Made by a program: the position numbers and the translations under genes
From: Parasutterella muris
GTDB lineage: Bacteria > Pseudomonadota > Gammaproteobacteria > Burkholderiales > Burkholderiaceae_F
Direction of reading: 5' to 3'
NCBI RefSeq assembly: GCF_943193095.1
Contig: NZ_CALPCV010000004.1
Span: forward strand, 1 to 64,000
DNA length: 64,000 nt
The notes under the pieces: model-generated
Seen by the model: only the letters and a program-made list of their open reading frames with translations
Databases searched by the model: none
Told to the model about the DNA's origin: nothing
Shown here: in pieces, positions 9,094 to 16,257 of the stretch
Position numbering within the stretch: the first letter of the stretch is position 1
Layout of the letters: the number at the start of each line of letters is the position of its first letter

Positions 9094-11451
9094 ATGAATG
9101 ATCTCTTAGACTCTTTGAATCCGGAGCAAAAAGCTGCGGTGACGCTCGGTGAAAAATCAGCTTTGATTTTAGCGGGCGCCGGATCCGGGAAGACGCGTGT
9201 TCTGACGAGCCGAATTGCTTATCTGCTTCAGTCGGACATGGCTTATCCCAGTGAGATATTAGCGGTGACTTTTACCAACAAAGCCGCCAAAGAGATGCTG
9301 ACGCGTTTATCGACCATGATGCCGGTGAATGTGCGCGCGATGTGGGTCGGTACCTTCCATGGGCTGTGCAACCGCATGCTGCGTCTGCACCACAATGAAG
9401 CGGGGCTGCCGGCTTCGTTCGCGATTCTTGATCAGAGTGATCAGCTTTCCGCGGTGAAGCGCATTATGAAGGCCAACGGCATTTCCGATGAAGAATTCAA
9501 GCCGAGAGAAGTCCAGAACTATATCAACCGTTGTAAAGAAGAAGGGCTCAGAGCCAAAGACGCGCCCATTAATTTCCAGCGCGGCTCTGCCTTTAGAGAG
9601 ATCTATGACTTATATGAAAAGATTCTGGTTCGTGAAGGCGCCTGTGATTTCGCGGAGCTGCTTTTAAGAAGTTACGAACTTCTTAAAAACCATCCGCTGA
9701 TTCTTGAGCACTATCAGAATCGGTTCCATTTCATTTTGATTGACGAGTTCCAAGACACCAACAAGCTTCAGTATCGCTGGATCAAGCTGCTTTCCGGCAT
9801 TGGTGAGCCCGGGCGTCGTCCCAACAGTGTATTTGCGGTCGGCGACGATGATCAGTCGATTTACGCGTTCCGAGGCGCCAATGTCGGCAACATGCAGGAC
9901 TTTGTGCGTGAGTTCAAAATCGGAGAGCCGATTCGCTTGGAACAGAACTATCGTTCGCAGGGAAATATTCTGGACGCGGCCAACGGTCTGATCGCCAACA
10001 ATTCTCAGCGACTGGGCAAGAAGCTTTGGACAGAGGCCGGTGAAGGCGACAAAGTCCGGGTGTATTCCGCGCCTTCAGACGTGGATGAAGCCGCTTACGT
10101 GGTGGATACGGTAAAAGAGTATGCGGATTTAGGGACGCCCTATAAAGAGATGGCGATCCTTTATCGTTCAAACGCGCAGTCACGTGTTTTGGAAGCCGAG
10201 TTTACGCGCCGGGGCATTCCCTATAGTGTGTACGGCGGCCTCCGATTCTTCGATCGAGCGGAAATTAAGAACGCGATTTCATATATGCGTTTAGCGGAAA
10301 ACACCGCGGATGACTCCGCTTTTCTGCGCGTTGTTAATCTGCCCGCCCGCGGAATCGGTGCCAAGACCATTGAAACCCTGATTAACTTTGCAGGCGACAA
10401 CGGCATTTCTCTGTATGACGCCTGCGGTTATGCCAAAGGGGCGGCCGCGGCCAAGCTGGAAGTTTTCCGCGCCATTATTGAGGATCTGCGCGAGAAGAAG
10501 GACGAGCTGCCTTTATCGAAGTTTGTCGACTATACGGTAGAGAAGAGCGGACTGAAGGAAATGTATGAGCTTGATCCTAACGGTTCTGAGCGCCTAGAGA
10601 ATCTGCGCGAGCTGACGTCAGCGGCGACCGGTTATGTGGATGCCGAAGCGATTGATGAAGAAGATGAAGAGGAGAGTGTTCGCGACGAGAATATGACTGC
10701 GCTTCAGGGCTTTTTATCGCACGCCAGTCTGGAAGCCGGAGAAAATCAGGCCAAAGCGGATCAGGACGCGGTTCAGCTGATGACGGTTCACGCATCCAAG
10801 GGTTTGGAATTTAATCTGGTTTTCATTACCGGCCTGGAAGACGGACTGTTCCCGCACGGGAACTCGATGGGCAGCAATAAGGATCTGGAGGAAGAGCGCA
10901 GACTGATGTATGTCGCGATCACACGCGCAAGAAAGAATCTGTACATCACGCTTGCCGAGCGTCGGATGCTGCACGGAACGACCCGATATTCTTCTCAGAG
11001 CATGTTCCTTAGGGAGCTGCCTGAAGAGAATCTCAAGTGGCTTTCCAAACCCGGGTATACCGACTCGGATGATTCTGACGACTACAGCAGCAGCGGATCC
11101 GGTTATGGTTTTGCGCGCGGAAGCAAGTTTAGCCGTCGCGGAAGCAGCGATTGGTCAAATAATAATTACCGCGAATCAGGACGCACTTACAATTCCAATA
11201 TGCCTGAATGGGCAAAAGGCATACTTGGCGGAAAATTAGAAAAACAGCAAGAGAATAAAATACGAGCAAAAATCGACAATGGTTCTCCATATAAATCCGG
11301 TGATCGTCTGCTTCATGAAAAATTTGGAGCGGGAACCGTGCTCAGTACAAAAGGAGCAGGGGAGGAGTTAGTCCTTCAAATTAAGTTCGACAGCTCAGGT
11401 GTAAAAGACCTTTTATATCGTATTGCGAAGAAAAAGATATCGGACCTTTAA
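9094..11451 (+). CDS. uvrD: UvrD/PcrA family DNA helicase II
   Basis: A 785-residue SF1A 3'-5' DNA helicase used in nucleotide excision and mismatch repair. Walker A is AGAGSGKT (about residues 27-34), motif II LIDEFQDTN, motif III VGDDDQSIYAFRGA, motif IV LEQNYRS, motif V LMTVHASKGLEF and motif VI EEERRLMYVAITRA. An acidic insert (EEDEEESVRDE) and a Gly/Ser-rich linker precede a C-terminal Tudor-like domain (GDRLLHEKFGAGTVL). That tail favours UvrD/PcrA over Rep. The gene is monocistronic and ends at a strong terminator. Confidence 0.95.
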   Translation: MNDLLDSLNPEQKAAVTLGEKSALILAGAGSGKTRVLTSRIAYLLQSDMAYPSEILAVTFTNKAAKEMLTRLSTMMPVNVRAMWVGTFHGLCNRMLRLHHNEAGLPASFAILDQSDQLSAVKRIMKANGISDEEFKPREVQNYINRCKEEGLRAKDAPINFQRGSAFREIYDLYEKILVREGACDFAELLLRSYELLKNHPLILEHYQNRFHFILIDEFQDTNKLQYRWIKLLSGIGEPGRRPNSVFAVGDDDQSIYAFRGANVGNMQDFVREFKIGEPIRLEQNYRSQGNILDAANGLIANNSQRLGKKLWTEAGEGDKVRVYSAPSDVDEAAYVVDTVKEYADLGTPYKEMAILYRSNAQSRVLEAEFTRRGIPYSVYGGLRFFDRAEIKNAISYMRLAENTADDSAFLRVVNLPARGIGAKTIETLINFAGDNGISLYDACGYAKGAAAAKLEVFRAIIEDLREKKDELPLSKFVDYTVEKSGLKEMYELDPNGSERLENLRELTSAATGYVDAEAIDEEDEEESVRDENMTALQGFLSHASLEAGENQAKADQDAVQLMTVHASKGLEFNLVFITGLEDGLFPHGNSMGSNKDLEEERRLMYVAITRARKNLYITLAERRMLHGTTRYSSQSMFLRELPEENLKWLSKPGYTDSDDSDDYSSSGSGYGFARGSKFSRRGSSDWSNNNYRESGRTYNSNMPEWAKGILGGKLEKQQENKIRAKIDNGSPYKSGDRLLHEKFGAGTVLSTKGAGEELVLQIKFDSSGVKDLLYRIAKKKISDL

Positions 11452-11475
11452 GTTGTAAAAATCCAGTTATTAGAC

Positions 11476-11510
11476 GGCTTCTTGAATTAAATCAAGAAGT
11501 CATTTTTATT
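11476..11510 (+). terminator. Rho-independent terminator of uvrD
   Basis: CTTCTTGA (11478-11485) and TCAAGAAG (11492-11499) form an eight-base-pair stem extended by a G-U pair, followed by CATTTTTATTT. It starts 24 bases after the uvrD stop. Confidence 0.85.
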
Positions 11511-12300
11511 TATCTTGATTACTGCTCAAAGTAAAAAAAGAAGCATAGAACGTCGTTTAAGTTCACGTTGTGTAAATAAATTGTTACTAGATAAATCATT
11601 ATATCTATAAGAAACAAATGATGTATACGAAGTCTTAGCATGGAAAGAATAGTGATAGATATAATGTCTACATAATTGCTAAAGTTAAAGTAAAACTTTA
11701 ACTTGATGTACTCTGTTATATCTATTTGAAAACATTAGAAATAATTTGTATAAATCAGCTAAAGCACAATTGATGACTAAATGTAAATATATGTTATATT
11801 TGTATCGTTGGTTGTTATAGTCGCATATCTATAAAATACTTCACTAATACGAGTAAAATTTTATAAAATTATGTAAATTAAATAGATATACAGTTTAGAA
11901 ATTTTTAACTAATCTAGTATTTTTATAAGATAATAATGAATATTTATTTAGAAAAATTATAATTATGTTATCTTATTGTTTATAGATAAATGTAGTTCTT
12001 TATGTTTAGTATTTATTGAATAACTATGAAAGCAGGATGCTGATGATGTAAACAAGAAGATAATGATTTGTACAATAGATATAAATATTAGCTGTATATT
12101 CTGTCTCATTACTATTATTTCAATATTGATTGAACTATTTCATATCAATTTATTTAATTATATAAATCAAAATTTCTATCTGTTGTATGGATAAATTTCT
12201 ATTAATCTGAACAGGATAATTTATTAATCAAGATCTATATGATGAAAATTGTTTATCTACTCTGTAATTGAATGATCGAATTATTTAGATGCGGTTATTA
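11511..12300. other. Very AT-rich non-coding block
   Basis: About 0.8 kb with no open frame of note and extreme AT content: the row 11881-11940 contains only 9 G/C in 60 bases, while flanking genes look near 50% GC. The composition changes abruptly after the uvrD terminator and returns to normal near 12310. I found no tRNA, no convincing DnaA-box cluster and no long tandem repeat. From 12310 to 12530 the DNA is of ordinary composition with no gene that I can support. Candidates are a silenced or decayed foreign segment or a nucleoid-protein binding region. Confidence 0.75.
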
Positions 12301-12530
12301 TGATATTTAGATTTCAGCGCGAGATGAGGCTGACTAAGAATAGTTGAAGAACACGAGTCCCCTCATGATAGATTTTTGATTTTGAAGCTGACTCATCGGC
12401 TGATGATGCGACTGTGATGTCCGCTCAGAATATAGTCAGGATTTTCTCATGGCCGGCGTCGACCGTCACTGTTCTCTGAACCGCTGACTTAATATGTCAT
12501 TGATCTAAGCCGGCTGATAGCATGAAGGCG

Positions 12531-13721
12531 TTATTCTTCCGCAGGCTCTTCTTTAAGAGACTTGCGCTGTCTTCCGGGCGTGCCCTTCTGGTAAAGCGGA
12601 ATAAACGGTGTAATCGCTGTCGGCAGCGGCGTAAACGAGTAATTGTCGCTTTCAAGCAGCTCTATCAAACGTTTGTTGTAAAAGACTCGATCGCGGCCGT
12701 CCTCGGTTCTGGACAGAATATTGGCGTGCGCTAAGTCATTGAGAATGTGACTTGCGACCTGTCTGCGTGTATTGATGTAGCTCGAAAGCTCACCGGTTCG
12801 GCAGGCCGGATGCATAAATATGGCCGGTAGGAAAGCAATGTGCGATGACAGACCGATATTCTTCAGATAGTCTTCCGTCTGATTGTATAAACGGTCAATA
12901 CTGCGCAGCAGTTCAATACTCATCGAGGTCGCTTTCAGCAGTGTGCGAAGCATGTACTGAAGATATGGCGACCACTGACGCGTGCGCAAACCGTAAAGCC
13001 TTTCCTCAATTCCAAAATGCGCATTGGTGACGAGCGCTTTGCCAAGCTGAATGCAGGGCGCTGGGGAATTAAGATCGCGGCCCATGAGCGAAAGCTGCAG
13101 AAGAATCTGACCGATTCGTTCATTGTGACGGCTAAGCGGCGCAATCGCCATGAAATACAGATTGCACAGAAGCGAATGCACTAGCGGGTCGAGATCGTTC
13201 GGTGTGCGGCAGTAATTATCCCAGCGAACCAGTTCAAACTGAACCGCTTTACTGTCCGGGAATGGGTCCGGAGCTAAAAGACGCTCGCCGATGTCTTTAT
13301 TCTGTCGCCACGTAATTTGGTCCGCCGGAAACTGGTTTGCGATCTGAATGATGGTTTTAACAGAAACCGGAGAGAAGGGCGCAGACTCCGCTCCGACGGT
13401 AAGCGCTTTAACATAATCGTCGAGAAGCACCAAAGACTCTACACCCGGATTCGGGACGATCTCCGAAAGAAAATAATCACTCAGGGAGACTTGATGATCC
13501 CGCTTCATGAGCTGATTCTTTGCCTCAACAATCGTCATCAGTCTTGATGAAGTTTCAGGGATGCGCGAAGTGGCAAAGCTGTATCTGAAATCGGAGAGTT
13601 CGCGGACAACTTTAAGGCATGTTTTTAGAATAAGTTCATTCTCCAACCCTTCCGAATTGGAGGGCGGCGGAAGACTTATCGTACCTTGAGAGGCCGCTTG
13701 TCTAATCTCTTGAAAGTGCAT
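12531..13721 (-). CDS. Fic-fold protein with a degenerate active site (pseudo-Fic)
   Basis: A 396-residue protein that follows the layout of Fic AMP-transferases: an N-terminal Fic_N-like segment beginning with LPPPSN, a helical Fic core (about residues 100-270) and a C-terminal winged helix (RRQVASHILNDLAHANILSR). The segment after the active site, about residues 203-265, aligns well by eye with Fic proteins. The catalytic loop HPFxxGNGRxxR is replaced by APLSRHNERIGQ at 194-205, so the catalytic His is Ala194 and both glycines are lost. AMPylation is therefore unlikely. It may be a regulator or a decoy. The gene lies alone beside the AT-rich block. Confidence 0.7.
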   Translation of the reverse strand: MHFQEIRQAASQGTISLPPPSNSEGLENELILKTCLKVVRELSDFRYSFATSRIPETSSRLMTIVEAKNQLMKRDHQVSLSDYFLSEIVPNPGVESLVLLDDYVKALTVGAESAPFSPVSVKTIIQIANQFPADQITWRQNKDIGERLLAPDPFPDSKAVQFELVRWDNYCRTPNDLDPLVHSLLCNLYFMAIAPLSRHNERIGQILLQLSLMGRDLNSPAPCIQLGKALVTNAHFGIEERLYGLRTRQWSPYLQYMLRTLLKATSMSIELLRSIDRLYNQTEDYLKNIGLSSHIAFLPAIFMHPACRTGELSSYINTRRQVASHILNDLAHANILSRTEDGRDRVFYNKRLIELLESDNYSFTPLPTAITPFIPLYQKGTPGRQRKSLKEEPAEE

Positions 13722-13863
13722 AGGTCCCGATTAGTTATGTTTCTATGTGTTTTTAAGTTTGGTATTGTAATTCAACCCGAGAATTAGTGGTTTGCTTCAT
13801 CGCCTGAGCTTCAAAGCTCAGAGTCTCAGTCGCTCTCAAATTACCTTGTTGCAATTTGATAAC

Positions 13864-14121
13864 ATGCGAAAAAAAAACATGCTCATTTCGGCCGGAAAAA
13901 GTTTTATTATTCCGGTGTCGAAACCGGAGGATGACGTGAACAAACTTGGTACCAGACATCGTTTTCAGAAATTTGCGCCGCACAACATTACGCTTTCTTT
14001 AGAAGGCGCCCGCAGACGCTCGCTCTTCATGCTCGGCTATCAGCGTTATCAGACACGCGGAAAGCTCGACACAAGATCGCAGCCCTGGATGCAGGCGGAC
14101 AAACTGAAAACGGTGATTTAA
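13864..14121 (+). CDS. Hypothetical small basic protein
   Basis: An open frame of 85 codons from an ATG at 13864 (a second ATG follows at 13879) encoding a strongly basic protein, with RRRS and several other Arg/Lys pairs. No family is recognised and no clear ribosome-binding site precedes either ATG. It is convergent with the M20 gene and both run into the shared hairpin at 14139-14170, which slightly supports it being a real transcription unit. Confidence 0.4.
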   Translation: MRKKNMLISAGKSFIIPVSKPEDDVNKLGTRHRFQKFAPHNITLSLEGARRRSLFMLGYQRYQTRGKLDTRSQPWMQADKLKTVI

Positions 14122-14138
14122 CCTCAAGCTTTTCATCT

Positions 14139-14170
14139 CAGCAGGAGCCCGATTTATCGGGCTCCTGCTG
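14139..14170. terminator. Strong hairpin, probable bidirectional terminator
   Basis: CAGCAGGAGCCCGA and TCGGGCTCCTGCTG form a perfect 14-base-pair stem with a TTTA loop between two convergent genes. The following T-runs are poor on both strands, so it may need Rho or act as a 3' stabiliser. Confidence 0.7.
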
Positions 14171-14176
14171 CATCTG

Positions 14177-15379
14177 TTACTTAGCCAGACGAGAAAGTGC
14201 GAGTTTTGCCAGCACTGTGGAGGCAAGCGGAAGCACTTCGTCATTAAAGTCGAATTTCGGGTTGTGCAGCGGCGTTTTGTGTTCGTCGTCCACGATGCCG
14301 ATACGGCAGATCGTACCAGGAATCTTTGCCTGATAGCGGCTGAAGTCTTCACTGGACATGTAAGGACCGATGGACGGGTTTACATTCTCTTCTCCCAGCA
14401 TTTCAGTGACAAGCTTAATGGCGGATTCTGTCATTTCCTTGTCATTATTTACCGACGGAATAAGACGGATGTAGTCAACTTCAGCCGTGAGGCCGTGCGC
14501 CAGAGCGATTCCTTCAGCCATTCTGCGGATGGTTGTTTCGCATAAATCTCTGAGCTCGGGAAGAAATGTTCTTACAGTGCCCCCAAGCTGGACTTCTCCC
14601 GACACTACATTGTATGTGCCGACCATGCCTGCTGAGAAATAGCAGATAGAAACCACAGCGGATTCAAGCGGATCAACTTTGCGGGAAACGATGGTCTGGA
14701 GCGCCTGATAGAGTTCAGAGGCAGCAGGGATAGGGTCTACGCCCTGATGGGGTCTTCCTCCGTGCGTGCCCTTGCCTATCAGTTTGATCGCGAAGCTGTC
14801 GGAAGCGGCCTGGATATGTCCGACTTTAAAGCCGATCTGTCCCTTTTTGAGACCCGGTTCATCGTGCGCTCCGATGGTTTCTGCGACCTGATATTTTTCG
14901 AGCGCACCGCTGTTGACGATTGCAAGCGCACCCTGACCGGTTTCTTCAGCCGCTTGGAAGACGCAAAGCACGCGTCCCGCAAAATTCCGGTGAGCTGCAA
15001 GGTAGGCCGCGGCGCCGAGTAGCCAGGTCTGGTGACCGTCGTGGCCGCAGGCGTGGCAGCGCCCTTCAACTTGAGAAGACCATGGTTTGCCGCCGAAGTC
15101 CTTCATCTTGAGCGCATCAATATCGGCACGAAGAGCAACCGTTTTACCCGGCTCGCTGCCTTCAATGAGCGCAAAGAGAGAGCCTTTGCTCGTGGTCGTA
15201 TCGATGTCTTTTTCCGCAACGCCGTGGCTGAGAAGGAATTCGTGAATTTTGCCAATCGTTCTTTCTGTCTCAAAGCCGCATTCCGGATGAGCGTGAATAT
15301 CTCGGCGGAACTCTTTCAGCTCGTCATACATTGCTGTGATTTCCGGGAAACAGACGTCTTGTCGGACGGGGTTGTCCAT
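14177..15379 (-). CDS. M20 family amidohydrolase (second copy)
   Basis: A 400-residue cytoplasmic M20D-type amidohydrolase. The metal motif HACGHDGH is at residues 109-116, FQAAEETGQGA holds the catalytic Glu pair, GTHGGRPHQGVDPI is the lid-domain histidine region, and SSEDFSRY and LHNPKFDFND carry the late ligands. I place the start at the ATG at 15379, preceded by AGGAG, rather than at upstream in-frame codons whose translation is Lys/Asn/Leu-rich and unlike the family. It is only distantly similar to the M20 protein at 880. The substrate is unknown; N-acyl amino acids or peptidoglycan-derived amides are possible. Confidence 0.88.
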   Translation of the reverse strand: MDNPVRQDVCFPEITAMYDELKEFRRDIHAHPECGFETERTIGKIHEFLLSHGVAEKDIDTTTSKGSLFALIEGSEPGKTVALRADIDALKMKDFGGKPWSSQVEGRCHACGHDGHQTWLLGAAAYLAAHRNFAGRVLCVFQAAEETGQGALAIVNSGALEKYQVAETIGAHDEPGLKKGQIGFKVGHIQAASDSFAIKLIGKGTHGGRPHQGVDPIPAASELYQALQTIVSRKVDPLESAVVSICYFSAGMVGTYNVVSGEVQLGGTVRTFLPELRDLCETTIRRMAEGIALAHGLTAEVDYIRLIPSVNNDKEMTESAIKLVTEMLGEENVNPSIGPYMSSEDFSRYQAKIPGTICRIGIVDDEHKTPLHNPKFDFNDEVLPLASTVLAKLALSRLAK

Positions 15380-15669
15380 GGGATTCTCCTGATAATGATT
15401 AGTTTGTAATATCGAAAGGATAGGCTTGTTGGGTAACCTTTTCAACACTTCGAGGTAATTTGTCAGTTTTTTTGAACAAAAAAAGATTTGCACAAAAATA
15501 TTTTTTTATGCGGAATTTCCTGAAGATTTGTATTTTTATCGATAAAAAATGATTTTTCTAATACTACTTTTATCTAATACTGATTAAATGGGACGAGATA
15601 GAAATTATTTACACACTGATATAACCATGTGAATTTGTTAATTAAACAAACAAATTGAGATAAAAAATA
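15380..15669. other. AT-rich intergenic region
   Basis: About 290 bases of AT-rich DNA upstream of the M20 gene. It should contain that gene's minus-strand promoter. I see no gene, tRNA or obvious operator. Confidence 0.5.
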
Positions 15670-15694
15670 AAAGGTCCCGTTTGGGACCTTTTTA
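15670..15694. terminator. Terminator after the H-NS-like gene
   Basis: AAAGGTCCC (15670-15678) and GGGACCTTT (15683-15691) pair perfectly around GTTT, with T-runs on both sides. It lies 12 bases past the H-NS-like stop and can work in either direction. Confidence 0.88.
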
Positions 15695-15705
15695 TTAAAA
15701 TTCGG

Positions 15706-16020
15706 CTAATCGCCGATAATTTCTGCTAGGGAGGTTATTTTGAAATCGTCTGCCGTTTTTCCCTGCAGTTCAGCTTCCTGAAGCCAAACCGGTTTGCGGC
15801 CTCTGCCGGCCCAGGTCTGTCCGTTGGGGCCCATATATTTCGGCACAGCCGCTCCCTTGCGCATAATCCGTTTTAAACCGAGTTCGGCGGGCTGGAAATC
15901 AAATTTCTTAATAAGGTCTCTGCAGGTATTTAAAGCATCAAGGCGGTCCCTGCGTGAGACTTCTTTAATTCTCTCCTCCAGCGCTTCTCTTTCTTTCAAT
16001 AAATCGTCTAACTCTGCCAT
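15706..16020 (-). CDS. H-NS family nucleoid-associated protein
   Basis: A 104-residue H-NS/BpH3-type DNA-binding protein. An N-terminal coiled coil (ELDDLLKEREALEERIKEV) would mediate oligomerisation, and a C-terminal domain carries the family core GQTWAGRGRKPVWL that inserts into the AT-rich minor groove. I prefer the ATG at 16020, which opens with the usual MAELDDLL; an in-frame TTG at 16038 would add six residues. It is divergent from polA across an AT-rich gap. Such proteins silence AT-rich foreign DNA, and one such block lies 3.4 kb away; a direct link is inference. Confidence 0.9.
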   Translation of the reverse strand: MAELDDLLKEREALEERIKEVSRRDRLDALNTCRDLIKKFDFQPAELGLKRIMRKGAAVPKYMGPNGQTWAGRGRKPVWLQEAELQGKTADDFKITSLAEIIGD

Positions 16021-16257
16021 TTTGGTTATCTCGCTCAATTGATTTTATAGCGGAAATATATCACATTTTTTATTAATTATTTTTAAAAATATTTTATTTT
16101 TAATTAAATATGTTTAAAAAAGTCTTTTTTGAAAATATTTTTGATAATTGTATAAAAATATCCGTAGATACCCGTTCAGGTGTCTAAAATCGCAAAAATT
16201 AACCTGATTTGTTAATCTATTCGGCAATCTGTGTGAACTGTGACTGTCGGAGGAATC

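Noticed and set aside
11511..12300. Replication origin in the AT-rich block
   Set aside because: I found no cluster of DnaA boxes and no dnaA, dnaN, gidA or parAB nearby.
13753..13983. 76-codon minus-strand frame upstream of the Fic-like gene
   Set aside because: It overlaps the plus-strand candidate, with no ribosome-binding site and no protein-like pattern; neither strand is strong here.
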